Assembly (NCBI RefSeq): GCF_900091495.1
Contig: NZ_LT607413.1
Coordinates: forward strand, 2,046,001-2,110,000
Source of the DNA: Micromonospora echinospora
GTDB lineage: Bacteria > Actinomycetota > Actinomycetes > Mycobacteriales > Micromonosporaceae
Length of the DNA stretch: 64,000 nucleotides
Direction: 5' to 3'
The position numbers were made by a program, and so were the translations under genes. The notes under the pieces are model-generated. The model had not been told where the DNA came from. It saw nothing but the letters and a program-made list of their open reading frames with translations, and searched no databases. Below, piece after piece: positions 17,432-25,050 of this stretch; the stretch's first letter is position 1; each line of letters starts with the position of its first letter.

Positions 17432-18310
17432 TCAGACGCGGCGCAGCTCGGGCAGGTTCTCCGCGACCTCGGAGAGCACGTTCTCGTCCCCGGCATACCA
17501 ACTGCTCAGCCGCGGCCAGTGGGTCACCACGTCGGTGAACCCGAGCCGCGCGGCACGCGCGACCGCGTCGGCGAAGAAGTCCGCGCTGGTCAGCGAGAAG
17601 ACCGGGGCGGCGTCCAGCAACAGGTAGCGGTCGAGGGTGCCCGGATCACGTCCGGCCTCGTCGAGAGTGGCGTCGAGCCGGGTGGCAAGCGTCGCCACCG
17701 ACTTCCACCAGCCCTCCAGGTCGTCCCCGCCGGTGCCGGTGGTGACCCAGCCCTGGCCGAAGCGGGCCGCCAGCCGCATCGAGCGGGGACCGTTCGCGGC
17801 GACCACGAACGGCACCCTCGGCATCTGGACGCAGCCCGGGTTGTTCCGGGCATCCACAGCGGAGAACCACTCACCACGCCAGGTCACGCCGTCCTGCCGG
17901 AGCACCAGGTCGAGCAGTTCGGTGAACTCGCCGAACCGGTCCGCACGGCGGCGCGGGGGCAGGGTGTCCCCGCCGAGCACGGTGGCGTCGAAGCCGATGC
18001 CCCCCGCACCGATGCCGAGCAGCAGTCGCCCACCGGAGATGTCGTCCAGCGTGGTCACCTGTCGGGCGAAGGCCGCCGGGTGCCGGAAGTTGGGCGAGGC
18101 GACCAGGGTGCCGAGCCGGATCCGGGAGGTCACCAATGCGGCGGCGGTCAGCGTGGACATCGAGTCGAACCAGGGACCGTCGACCAGGTCGCGCCAGCCC
18201 AGGTGGTCATAGGTCCAGGCGTGGTCGAAACCCCACTCCTCGGCCTGCCGCCAGCGTCGCTGCGCCTCGGACCAACGCTGGTCCGGGAGGATGACGATGC
18301 CGATGCGCAT
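17432..18310 (-). CDS. LLM-class (luciferase-like, probably F420-dependent) oxidoreductase
   Basis: 292 residues from the ATG at 18308-18310 (MRIGIVILPDQRWSEA); a GTG two codons upstream is also possible. TIM-barrel luciferase-like fold: WGFDHAWTYDHLGWR, SRIRLGTLVASPNFRHPAAFARQVTTLDDISGGRLLLGIGAGG, and VVAANGPRSMRLAARFGQGW. This family uses F420 or FMN; actinobacteria of this group make F420. Substrate unknown. Convergent with the ASCH gene, 84 bp between stops. Confidence 0.88.
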   Translation of the reverse strand: MRIGIVILPDQRWSEAQRRWRQAEEWGFDHAWTYDHLGWRDLVDGPWFDSMSTLTAAALVTSRIRLGTLVASPNFRHPAAFARQVTTLDDISGGRLLLGIGAGGIGFDATVLGGDTLPPRRRADRFGEFTELLDLVLRQDGVTWRGEWFSAVDARNNPGCVQMPRVPFVVAANGPRSMRLAARFGQGWVTTGTGGDDLEGWWKSVATLATRLDATLDEAGRDPGTLDRYLLLDAAPVFSLTSADFFADAVARAARLGFTDVVTHWPRLSSWYAGDENVLSEVAENLPELRRV

Positions 18311-18477
18311 GATCACACCCTACGGCCTGGGATTTCCGGCCGATCCGCCGCCCGGCACCTCCGAAAGTACGACGGCCGTCGACCCGCCCGTGGAGGTAAC
18401 CACCGTCGAGGATCCTGTCGACGAGCGTCGCCCCGTCCCGGGGTCGGCTTCTGGGCCAGACCGCTCGTCGGGCGGTG

Positions 18478-18931
18478 CTAGGACGTCTCGAAAGGCTCGT
18501 CATGCCACCGGAATCCGGCCTCGTCGTCCTCGATGCTCAACAGGAACTCGGCCACCCGGCGGCCGTCCGGGCGACTCATCGTGACCGCAGCCCGTACGGC
18601 GTCGTAGGCCCGTTCCATGGCCTCGTCGTCCTCCGCGTCGACGGCGGCGTTCCACGCGGTGAAGAGCGGGCGTAACGGCTCGAACCCCAACAGCTCGTGT
18701 TCCACCCGGTCGGCGACCTCGTCGAGTCCTGCCTCCAGTAGGAGCTTCACCACCCGGTCAAGGGTCAGGTCCGCTCCGCCGACGAGTTGGTGAGCCGAGT
18801 ACAGGTGACCCGTACCCGATGGATGGTCTCCAGGCCTTGCTCAGCTCACCCAACGCTTCAACTGTTTCGTCGTCAACGCCACATGGTCTTGAATGTTGTT
18901 CGTCAACTGCGGCCTGACTTCGGTTCACCAT
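18478..18931 (-). pseudogene. Multiply frameshifted remnant of a helical actinobacterial protein
   Basis: Reading the minus strand, coherent peptide passes through several frames. IQDHVA in one frame joins VDDETVEALGELSKA after a shift near 18878. LETIHRVR follows after a shift near 18834. GHLYSAHQLVGGADLTLDRVVKLL follows after a shift near 18810, and then runs open to the TAG at 18478 (ending HDEPFETS). Each break can be repaired by one added base in a short C/G run. Only the last 91 residues have their own GTG start (18753). I take the whole as one decayed gene, or three sequencing errors. The family looks familiar for actinobacteria but I cannot name it. It lies at the left edge of the AT-richer island. 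Confidence 0.6.
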
Positions 18932-19065
18932 GGCCCACCGGTACCCAATAGACCGCATTCAGAACCTAAGCCCTTCGGACATACAGGAAGTACGCTCACA
19001 TGATTCGCGCCATCATATTCGATAAATTTTTCCTTGCCGCCGAGCTGGCCGACACCACAACGGAT

Positions 19066-19086
19066 AGGGTAAAACTTACTTACCCT
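19066..19086 (-). terminator. Small hairpin over the stop codon of the CARF-TM gene
   Basis: AGGGTAA (19066-19072) pairs with TTACCCT (19080-19086); the 7-nt loop contains the TAA stop complement (19076-19078). AT-rich sequence surrounds it. Weak terminator or stop-proximal mRNA structure; inferred. Confidence 0.35.
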
Positions 19087-19822
19087 TATAGATTGTTATA
19101 GCCTGGAGAGTGCCACCCGCGATGCCAATAACATTTGCAGCTAGCCCCACAATGGCCAACGCAGGGTTCTTTGCGTCCACAGCAATAAGCACCGCCAAAC
19201 TCGCCATACCAATAAGAGAAACGACCACGATAGCCCACGTCGCCCGCTTGACGTGTACAAGTTGGCGCACGCTGGCCAGGACAGCCGGATCGCGAGCGAG
19301 CGAAGGGTAATCGAAGTCGCCAGCACTCAGAGCATGGTAGAGCGACAACTCAGGTGCTTTGGGATTCGTTCTCTGCCGCAACTCAAACGTGTGAACCTGA
19401 CGACCAACTGCTAAGCAGATCAACATCACATGGGCAGCCAGAACCTTTGGCAAGCCAGTAACATCTATCGCCAACTGGCCCAACTTGACACTCTTCGCCT
19501 CTCGCGATATGTAGCCGGCCAGATCCTCCAAAGGAACCACCTTCACCGACGATCGGCAATCAAGGAATTCGGCAGTTTCCCTGTATCGCGCCTGGGATTT
19601 CTCATCGACATGAGCAGGGCGGCCGAGATAGCGCCCTTCCCCTAGACTCTCGAAGGCTGCGGTAATCGATTCAACGAAGTCCGTACGGGGGCCTTCCACA
19701 AGGGCACCTGTAATGAAAATGAAAGTAAAGCTGGCCACCCCGCGCTTATCTCGGAGATACGATACGGCGTTGACGTATGGGCCGACGTGATCGGAGCAGA
19801 TGAAAACGAGGGCCGCACTCAC
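19076..19822 (-). CDS. CARF-like sensor fused to two C-terminal transmembrane helices (putative membrane effector)
   Basis: 248 residues, GTG start overlapping the TGA of the mCpol gene by 4 nt. Residues 4-10 (ALVFICS) and 31-39 (SFTFIFITG) look like the first strands of a Rossmann-like CARF fold. Residues 118-131 (AIDVTGLPKVLAAH) match the CARF ligand-binding motif D-x-T-G-x-x-K, with Asp120 and Lys126, followed by a buried helix and the strand VHTFEL. Residues about 195-215 and 221-243 are strong membrane helices, and the protein ends in a short basic tail. CARF domains bind cyclic or linear oligonucleotide signals, so this looks like a nucleotide-controlled membrane-disrupting effector for the polymerase upstream. 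It has no nuclease motif. Codon use is less GC-rich than in flanking genes. The CARF assignment is from motif and predicted topology only. Confidence 0.7.
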   Translation of the reverse strand: MSAALVFICSDHVGPYVNAVSYLRDKRGVASFTFIFITGALVEGPRTDFVESITAAFESLGEGRYLGRPAHVDEKSQARYRETAEFLDCRSSVKVVPLEDLAGYISREAKSVKLGQLAIDVTGLPKVLAAHVMLICLAVGRQVHTFELRQRTNPKAPELSLYHALSAGDFDYPSLARDPAVLASVRQLVHVKRATWAIVVVSLIGMASLAVLIAVDAKNPALAIVGLAANVIGIAGGTLQAITIYKGK

Positions 19823-20199
19823 TGAGACCCCTCCACCCCTAGGCGCACTAGCCGGTTCTTTCCGGTTGCCTTCGCCAGCTTCAGCCCTAGATACGCTTGG
19901 CGCAAACCTTTTCCATACCCGCCGGAGAAAGTCACTCCCACCTTCGCCATCTGATCGTGCAGAAGTTGGTTGACGCGAGGAATCTCACCTTCCGGGAGAG
20001 TAAGTAGAATACTGTCTCCACCCAGAAGCAAAACATCCACTGAGGAAATTTTAGCAATTTCCTCCGAAAACCGTTCGAGAGCATGGTTGAAGGCGAACGC
20101 AAAGTCTTCAAGACCACTTACGTCTTCATTGATCATGCAAACTTCCAGACGGCTCCCTATGTCATCTCCATCAAGGGCCAGGAAGCATCTTTCTGCCAT
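19819..20199 (-). CDS. mCpol: minimal CRISPR-polymerase-like (Cas10 palm/GGDEF-related) nucleotide cyclase
   Basis: 126 residues, a stand-alone palm domain. Strand 1 is CFLALDGDDIGSRLE, with Asp10, Asp12 and Asp13 as metal-ligand candidates. The central hairpin VDVLLLGGDSILLTLP carries GGD62-S63 in place of the GGDD of Cas10. The C-terminal VTFSGGYGKGLRQAYLGLKLAKATGKNR (89-116) is the G-Y/I-G...AY..L..AK..GKN signature shared by Cas10, mCpol and related GGDEF-fold enzymes. It should make cyclic di- or oligonucleotides from NTPs in the cytoplasm. It is translationally coupled to the CARF-TM gene. Length is about that of known mCpol domains, with no HD, zinc finger or second palm. Product and biological role are inferred. 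Confidence 0.78.
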   Translation of the reverse strand: MAERCFLALDGDDIGSRLEVCMINEDVSGLEDFAFAFNHALERFSEEIAKISSVDVLLLGGDSILLTLPEGEIPRVNQLLHDQMAKVGVTFSGGYGKGLRQAYLGLKLAKATGKNRLVRLGVEGSQ

Positions 20200-20254
20200 C
20201 GATGCATTCTGCCGCAGTTCTCTCAGTTAAGCCATCGTCAAGCTGCCGCAAGCG

Positions 20255-20260
20255 TGTCAA
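20255..20260 (-). promoter_or_regulatory. Possible -35 hexamer (TTGACA) for the mCpol operon
   Basis: TGTCAA on the plus strand reads TTGACA toward the mCpol gene, 55 nt before its ATG. A -10 element is not clear (GACGAT or TTAACT are candidates). It sits at the junction between the AT-richer island and the truncated integrase. Confidence 0.3.
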
Positions 20261-20263
20261 CCG

Positions 20264-20782
20264 CTAGGCCCGCGGGCCGGTCTGCGTACCGTCTCGGTGC
20301 CGGCGGCGATCCTGCCCGCGCTGCGTGACCACCTGGCCGGCTTCGTCGACGACAACCCTGAGGCGCTGGTCTTCACCACGCCGAGCGGTAAGCCCATCTG
20401 GCGCGGCAACCTGAACAAGGTCATCGGCTGGCCGGCGGCGGTCAACAAGCTCGGCGTACCGGGGCTGCACTTCCACGACCTGCGGCACAGCGGGAACACC
20501 TTCGCCGCACGCACCGGGGCGAGCACCCGCGAACTGATGGCCCGGATGGGGCACGACTCCTCCGAGGCAGCGCTGATCTACCAGCACGCGACGGCCGAGG
20601 CGGACCGGGCCATCGCCCAGGCGGTGAGCGACGCGGTGAAGGCCGAGCGGAAGAAGGCCAGGAAGGCGGCCGGCGGGAAGGTCGAAGAAGCCGGGCAAGC
20701 GGAAGCCCGGCGACCCGGCCGACGGGATGGCCGGCGGAGTGGCCCGGCGCGGCTAGTGGCCCGTGGATGGCCCGACGCATGA
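20264..20782 (+). pseudogene. C-terminal fragment of a tyrosine site-specific integrase
   Basis: From a GTG at 20297 the open frame gives 161 residues. The homology-like reading (RAGLRTVSVPAAILPALRDHL) starts some 30 nt upstream of that GTG, so the gene has lost its N-terminus rather than beginning here. The catalytic C-terminus is present: HDLRHSGNTFAARTGAS (H-x-x-R), MGHDSSEAALIYQHATAEADR (GH...Y nucleophile), then a Lys/Arg/Ala tail. The core-binding domain and first catalytic Arg are missing. High GC here contrasts with the AT-richer operon that abuts its cut end. It lies 3' of tRNA-Gly, the usual place for an integrase at a tRNA attachment site. Unlikely to be active. Confidence 0.8.
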
Positions 20783-20802
20783 TCACGGGCACCGGAAACA
20801 TC

Positions 20803-20842
20803 GAAGGCCCTGGTGGGGACTTGCGTCCTGACCAGGGCCTTC
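20803..20842 (-). terminator. Terminator of tRNA-Gly
   Basis: Perfect 12-bp inverted repeat GAAGGCCCTGGT (20803-20814) and ACCAGGGCCTTC (20831-20842) with a 16-nt loop, immediately 3' of the tRNA on its strand. Confidence 0.75.
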
Positions 20843-20846
20843 GTGG

Positions 20847-20920
20847 TGGAGCGGGTGACGGGAATCGAACCCGCACTGTCAGCTTGGGAAGCTGATGTTC
20901 TGCCATTGAACTACACCCGC
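20847..20920 (-). tRNA. tRNA-Gly (anticodon CCC)
   Basis: Minus strand begins GCGGGTGTAGTTCAATGGCA and folds as a cloverleaf: acceptor GCGGGTG/CACCCGC, D arm GTTCAATGGCAGAAC, anticodon stem TCAGC/GCTGA with loop TTCCCAA (anticodon CCC), and T arm GCGGG-TTCGATT-CCCGT. Discriminator T and an encoded CCA follow (20847-20849). Its 3' end faces the integrase fragment and the mCpol operon, so it is a candidate attachment site. I saw no second copy of its 3' end at the left side of the island. Confidence 0.95.
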
Positions 20921-21199
20921 AGGCGGCACCACTGTACCTGAGCGGCTCGCCGTCCGCACCAAGGTACCCCTTTGCGGCGACCCGCGTCGCCGGGGAGACC
21001 CGGGCTCCGCCCCTCGACCGGCCAGGACGTGCGACCTCGGCGACAGCACCCGAGCTTCACCGACCCGGACGTGGCCAGACGTTACAACGCAGCAACACAT
21101 GCCCATTCTCAAATGTGTCGATCGGCTGTAACCTCTGCCCAAGATTCTCAGCCTCGGTGTGACACGCCTCTGGTCACGCCGGCAGAAAGAGGTGGACAC

Positions 21200-22183
21200 A
21201 TGGGCCTTCGTCCTAACCTGTTGACCCGGCGTGTGGCCGGCGTCGCCACCACGACCCTCGCCCTGCTGCTCAGCACGGCGGCAATCGGTGTCGCTCCTGC
21301 GGCGGCCCATGCGGACCACGCGGACGAGGCCTGCGTCGAGCCGGCCGACACCCATGCCCACTCGAAGATCAAGCTCGGTGGCATCGCCAAGCACGAGCCG
21401 AACGAGCTGAGCCCGCAGCAGGTCCGTGAGCGCGAGGCGGACCTTGCCGCCGTGCTGGCCGCCCGGGCCAAGCGGACCGACCTGAAGCAGGGTCCGGTGG
21501 CGAACGCCTCGATCACGATCCCGGTCGTGGTGCACGTGATCCAGCGGGACAGCACCCGGGCTGGGGGCAATATCCCGGACTCGATGGTCAATTCGCAGAT
21601 CAGCGTGCTGAACCAGTCCTTCAGCGGTGCGACCGGCGGCACGGCCACCGCGTTCGCCTTCCAGCTGCAGAAGATCAACCGGGTCACCAACCCGGCGTGG
21701 TACCCGATCGTGCAGGGCTCTTCGGCCGAGCGCTCGATGAAGACCTCGCTGCGTGAGGGCGGCAAGGGCACCCTCAACATCTACCTCGGCGAGCTGAGCG
21801 ACGACCTGCTCGGCTGGGCGACCTTCCCGACCCGCCGGCTCAGCAGCATGGACGGCGTCGTCGTGCTGAGCGAGTCGCTGCCGGGCGGCACCGCCACCAA
21901 CTACAACCAGGGCGACACCGGCACCCACGAGGTCGGCCACTGGCTGAACCTGTACCACACCTTCCAGGGCGGCTGCTCCGGCTCCGGCGACAGCGTCTCG
22001 GACACCCCGGCGGAGGCGTCGCCGGCGTTCGAGTGCCCGACCGGCCGGGACACCTGCACCACCGCCGGTGTGGACCCGATCACCAACTTCATGGACTACA
22101 CCTACGACTCGTGCATGTACCAGTTCACCGCGGGCCAGGCCAGCCGCATGCTGACCGCATGGAACGCCTACCGCGCTGCCTGA
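21200..22183 (+). CDS. Secreted zinc metalloprotease, M43 (pappalysin/cytophagalysin) type
   Basis: 327 residues. ATG preceded by AGAGGTGG. Signal peptide about 1-37 (ends VAPAAAHA). After a short pro-region, the catalytic domain (about 105-325) has the extended zinc motif HEVGHWLNLYH (His243, Glu244, His247, His253) and the Met-turn NFMDYTYDSCM near residue 295. Cysteines around CSGSGDSVSDTPAEAS and CPTGRDTC fit the family's disulfides. Extracellular endopeptidase; substrate unknown. The 279-bp region before it contains ACACAT/ATGTGT arms (21095-21118) and no gene. A strong terminator follows at 22201. Confidence 0.92.
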   Translation: MGLRPNLLTRRVAGVATTTLALLLSTAAIGVAPAAAHADHADEACVEPADTHAHSKIKLGGIAKHEPNELSPQQVREREADLAAVLAARAKRTDLKQGPVANASITIPVVVHVIQRDSTRAGGNIPDSMVNSQISVLNQSFSGATGGTATAFAFQLQKINRVTNPAWYPIVQGSSAERSMKTSLREGGKGTLNIYLGELSDDLLGWATFPTRRLSSMDGVVVLSESLPGGTATNYNQGDTGTHEVGHWLNLYHTFQGGCSGSGDSVSDTPAEASPAFECPTGRDTCTTAGVDPITNFMDYTYDSCMYQFTAGQASRMLTAWNAYRAA

Positions 22184-22200
22184 CGCTCCTGACGTACCGT

Positions 22201-22235
22201 CCGGTGCCGGCTCCGTCCCACGGAGCCGGCACCGG
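22201..22235. terminator. Bidirectional GC hairpin between convergent genes
   Basis: Perfect 16-bp stem (CCGGTGCCGGCTCCGT / ACGGAGCCGGCACCGG) with a 3-nt loop, followed by CGTTT on the plus strand, between the M43 protease and the PNPOx-like gene. Confidence 0.8.
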
Positions 22236-22246
22236 CGTTTCCGGGC

Positions 22247-22801
22247 TCAGGCCGCGGCCCGGTGCGCGGCCCGCCGCCGCCCGACCCGTGGTCCTGGTGC
22301 GGACGGCTGACCGACCGGCGAGTCACGTGCCCGAGGGTCCAGCCAGACCTGGACCGCCGGACCGCCCTGCCCCGCACCGGGAGCCTCCGGCCCGACGTGA
22401 TCGCGTCGGGCGAGCATCGCCACGTCGACGGTGAACTCGAACAACCGCCAGTCCGCCCGCGGCTCGGCCCGGAAGCACTCCGCCAGCCGGGCCACCCGGG
22501 CCTGGTCGGTGACCGGCCGGGCGTGCCCGGCCACGTACGCCTCGTCGTCGCTCTCCTCCGGAGGGAACGAGTGCAGCGCGTACCGCCCGTCGCGCTCCAG
22601 ATCGCGGCGCTTCGGGGAGTCGATGACGAAGCAGAAGAGCCCCTCGTCGGTGATGACCGGGGAGACCGGGTGGACCCGGGGGCCACCGTCGGCCCGGACC
22701 GTGGCCAGGTAGCCGAAACCGGGGCCGTACTGCTGCAGGAGAAGGCGGATCGCGTCGGCGAGGCGGGGCTCGTCGGTGGCGAACTCGGACCAGGAAGCCA
22801 T
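22247..22801 (-). CDS. Pyridoxamine 5'-phosphate oxidase-fold (FMN-binding split barrel) protein
   Basis: 184 residues. Pattern of small PNPOx-like proteins: [53 protein letters not shown], with the conserved Arg/His-Pro and Lys-x-x-D-L residues that contact FMN or F420. The following [13 protein letters not shown] and [13 protein letters not shown] strands complete the barrel. The last 35 residues are an Arg/Pro/Ala-rich tail. Substrate unknown. Confidence 0.85.
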   Translation of the reverse strand: MASWSEFATDEPRLADAIRLLLQQYGPGFGYLATVRADGGPRVHPVSPVITDEGLFCFVIDSPKRRDLERDGRYALHSFPPEESDDEAYVAGHARPVTDQARVARLAECFRAEPRADWRLFEFTVDVAMLARRDHVGPEAPGAGQGGPAVQVWLDPRARDSPVGQPSAPGPRVGRRRAAHRAAA

Positions 22802-22896
22802 ACCGACATTCTATCGAACACACGTACGAGAGAGCAGCCCGACGCGCTGGTCACCCACCGGATCGGGGCGACTGCGGCACTAGATATGGTGGTGCG

Positions 22897-23475
22897 ATGC
22901 TGCTCTCCGACCGGGACCTCGTCAGCGAGATCAAGGCTGGCACGCTGGCGCTGGAACCGTTCGACGCGAGTCTGGTGCAGCCCTCCAGCATCGACGTACG
23001 CCTGGACCGGCTCTTCCGGGTCTTCAACAACCACCTCTACACGCACATCGACCCGGCGATGCAGCAGGACGATCTCACATCCCTGGTGGAGGTGCCCGAA
23101 GGCGAACCCTTCGTGCTGCACCCCGGCGAGTTCGTGCTCGCCTCCACCCTCGAAGTCATCTCGCTGGGCGACCAGCTCGCCGGCCGGCTGGAGGGCAAGT
23201 CGAGTCTGGGCCGGCTCGGCCTGCTCACCCACTCGACCGCCGGTTTCATCGACCCGGGTTTCTCCGGCCACGTGACGCTCGAACTCTCCAACGTGGCCAA
23301 CCTGCCGATCACGCTCTGGCCCGGTATGAAGATCGGACAGCTCTGCATCTTCCGACTCTCCTCCCCGGCCGAGCACCCGTACGGCTCCGCCGTCTACGGC
23401 TCCCGCTACCAGGGGCAGCGCGGTCCCACCCCGAGTCGGGCCTGGCGGAACTGGCGCACCTGGCCCACTCGCTGA
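22897..23475 (+). CDS. dcd: dCTP deaminase, dUMP-forming type (DCD-DUT)
   Basis: 192 residues, full length. [15 protein letters not shown] start, [16 protein letters not shown], the active-site [33 protein letters not shown] block (catalytic Glu in LELSN), MKIGQLCIF, and the C-terminal [17 protein letters not shown] lid. The [10 protein letters not shown] region fits actinobacterial bifunctional enzymes that convert dCTP directly to dUMP for thymidylate synthesis. Divergent from the PNPOx-like gene. A TAGATATG stretch just upstream may be the promoter -10. Confidence 0.95.
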   Translation: MLLSDRDLVSEIKAGTLALEPFDASLVQPSSIDVRLDRLFRVFNNHLYTHIDPAMQQDDLTSLVEVPEGEPFVLHPGEFVLASTLEVISLGDQLAGRLEGKSSLGRLGLLTHSTAGFIDPGFSGHVTLELSNVANLPITLWPGMKIGQLCIFRLSSPAEHPYGSAVYGSRYQGQRGPTPSRAWRNWRTWPTR

Positions 23476-23538
23476 CTCCACCCGCCTTCCCGCCACCCGT
23501 CGTTCTGCCGGTGGGGCGCGCGTCGCTTCGCCGGGTGC

Positions 23539-23596
23539 CTGCAGGGGTCCCCTGCTACGCAGAAAGCGGTAACAGGGGACCCCTGCTACCACCTCA
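23539..23596. repeat. Stop-codon-linked palindromic repeat, copy 2 (inverted)
   Basis: Read on the minus strand it starts at the TGA stop (23594-23596) of the NlpC/P60 gene, then GGTGGTAGCAGGGGTCCCCTGTTACC, then GCTTTCTG, TAGCAGGGGACCCCTGC. It differs from copy 1 (10404-10463) at only a handful of positions, including swaps between GGGGACCCC and GGGGTCCCC that keep the palindromes. Same gene-relative placement in both copies. Confidence 0.75.
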
Positions 23597-24634
23597 GCCG
23601 GGGCGGCCGTAACTGTGCACCGGGCCGTCGTCGACCCGCTTCATCTTCACCGGCGCGCCGGCCCGCGAGGCGTGCACCAGCCAGCCGTTGCCGACGTACA
23701 TGCCGACGTGGTGCAGGTCGGAGTAGTAGAAGACGAGGTCACCGGGACGTAGTTCGCTCCGGCCCACCCGGGCGGTCACCCGTCGCTGCTGGGCCGCGTT
23801 GTGTGGCAGGGCGACCCCGGCCCGGGCCCAGGCGGCGAGCGTGAGCCCGGAGCAGTCGTACGCGTTCGGCCCCTCGGCACCCCAGACGTAGGGCTTGCCG
23901 ATCTGCGCACACGCGAACGTGACAGCCTTTCCGGCGGCGCCACCCGGGTAGGCGGCCGGGCAGGGGGCGGGACGCAGGCTGGTGCCAGCGCCGCTGCCGT
24001 ACGCCTCCAGGCGCATCTTCTGGAGGCGGGCGATGTCGGCGTCGATCTGCCGTCGCTTCGCGTCCAACTGGCGTTCGGCCTGGCTGAGCTGCGTGACCAG
24101 CCGGTCCAGCGGAGCCTTGCGGGCGCTGAGCTGGTCCCGCAGTTCGACCACGTGGCGGATGTCGGCCTGCTGCCGACGGGCGAACTGGTCGAGCAGTTCG
24201 AGTTGGTGGACGACGGTGGCCGGTGTCGGGTTCGCCAGCATGGCGTTGAGGGCGGAGGCGTTCTCCCCCTTGTACGCCCGTACCGCGAGCCCGCCGACCT
24301 TGCTCATGGCCTGGTCGACCTGACGGCTCAGCGGCCCGATCCGGGCGGCGAGCGCACCCGCCTCCCGTCGTTTGACGGTGAGCGCCTGGCGGGTGGCGTT
24401 GTGCTGTTCGATGACCGGTTCGAGGGCGTTCCACTCCCGGTCGATCTGGCGTTCGATCTCGGCGACCGAGGGTTCGGCGTGGGCCACGCCGGCGCCGCCC
24501 GTCACGAGGACGGTGGCTCCGACGAGGACGGTGACGACGGTGGTGAAGCGGGACCAGCATGGACGCGGCGCAGCCGTCGTCCGGGCAGCCGGGGCCGTCC
24601 GGACGGACGATCGCCGCGGGGCATGGTGTGCCAC
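23594..24634 (-). CDS. Secreted NlpC/P60 peptidoglycan endopeptidase (RipA-like), riboswitch-controlled
   Basis: 346 residues, GTG start with AGGAG just upstream. Signal peptide about 28-53 (ends GVAHA). Residues about 55-212 form a long coiled-coil domain rich in Arg/Gln/Leu/Glu. After a short linker the NlpC/P60 domain (about 232-346) has YDCSGLT (Cys261), SDLHHVGMYVG (His309) and His321 (WLVHAS) as the catalytic set. It cleaves stem peptides of peptidoglycan during growth or separation. A paralogue is at 25051-26067. Upstream lies a ydaO-type c-di-AMP riboswitch (24655-24925), and a palindromic repeat begins at its stop codon. Confidence 0.93.
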   Translation of the reverse strand: MAHHAPRRSSVRTAPAARTTAAPRPCWSRFTTVVTVLVGATVLVTGGAGVAHAEPSVAEIERQIDREWNALEPVIEQHNATRQALTVKRREAGALAARIGPLSRQVDQAMSKVGGLAVRAYKGENASALNAMLANPTPATVVHQLELLDQFARRQQADIRHVVELRDQLSARKAPLDRLVTQLSQAERQLDAKRRQIDADIARLQKMRLEAYGSGAGTSLRPAPCPAAYPGGAAGKAVTFACAQIGKPYVWGAEGPNAYDCSGLTLAAWARAGVALPHNAAQQRRVTARVGRSELRPGDLVFYYSDLHHVGMYVGNGWLVHASRAGAPVKMKRVDDGPVHSYGRPG

Positions 24635-24654
24635 CGGGCTCCTGACTCCTTCTT

Positions 24655-24925
24655 CCGTTGACCGCCTACCGGGTTAGCTGACGGGTTCGGGCGGGAAGGG
24701 AGCGCCCTACCTTGGGTACGGATTCACCCCGATGGTGCTGGTGGTTCCCCGGCTCGCTCGTGCTGTGGCGACGTTTCTCGTTGTGGCGACGTGCCGGTCG
24801 GCCGGCTCCTTCTCCAGCAGACGGCCGCCGTCGTGCGACTCGGCGGTGTCGAGCCGTTGCCGCCTCGGACTGGCGGACCTGTCACCGGCTCGGCAAGTGC
24901 CGAGGTTAGAGACGACCGTCGTCGA
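24655..24925 (-). promoter_or_regulatory. ydaO/yuaA c-di-AMP riboswitch
   Basis: Minus strand, ending about 20 nt before the NlpC/P60 start. Conserved blocks are read directly: CTCTAACCT near the 5' end, GAGCCGGGGAACC, GGGGTGAATCCGT, GTAGGGCGCTCCCTTCCCGC, and CCGAACCCGTCAGCTAACCCGG followed by TAGGCGG. These match the actinobacterial ydaO class, in which c-di-AMP binding turns off expression of cell-wall hydrolases and osmolyte or potassium transporters. The 5' boundary is approximate. Confidence 0.92.
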
Positions 24926-25003
24926 TCCGCAACACGGTTCGCGGGAGTGCTATCTGCTAATTTCCGACAGTAACCACTGTGGGCGTCGGTCGTTCGCCCG
25001 ATG

Positions 25004-25040
25004 CGAAGGGGTCCCCGGCCGTCGGCCGGGGACCCCTTCG
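25004..25040 (-). terminator. Very strong terminator of the second NlpC/P60 gene
   Basis: 17-bp perfect stem (CGAAGGGGTCCCCGGCC / GGCCGGGGACCCCTTCG) with a 3-nt loop, 11 nt past the stop at 25051. It separates the second hydrolase gene from the riboswitch of the first. Confidence 0.9.
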
Positions 25041-25050
25041 GGAGACTCGG

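Noticed and set aside
19076..20199. Calling the operon a canonical Panoptes or a type III CRISPR remnant
   Set aside because: The effector has its membrane helices at the C-terminus after a CARF-like domain, unlike the described Panoptes effector as I recall it, and no other cas genes or arrays are present.
18800..20920. attL/attR duplication of the tRNA-Gly 3' end
   Set aside because: No second copy of the tRNA 3' sequence was found on the left of the island by eye; only the tRNA and integrase fragment support integration.
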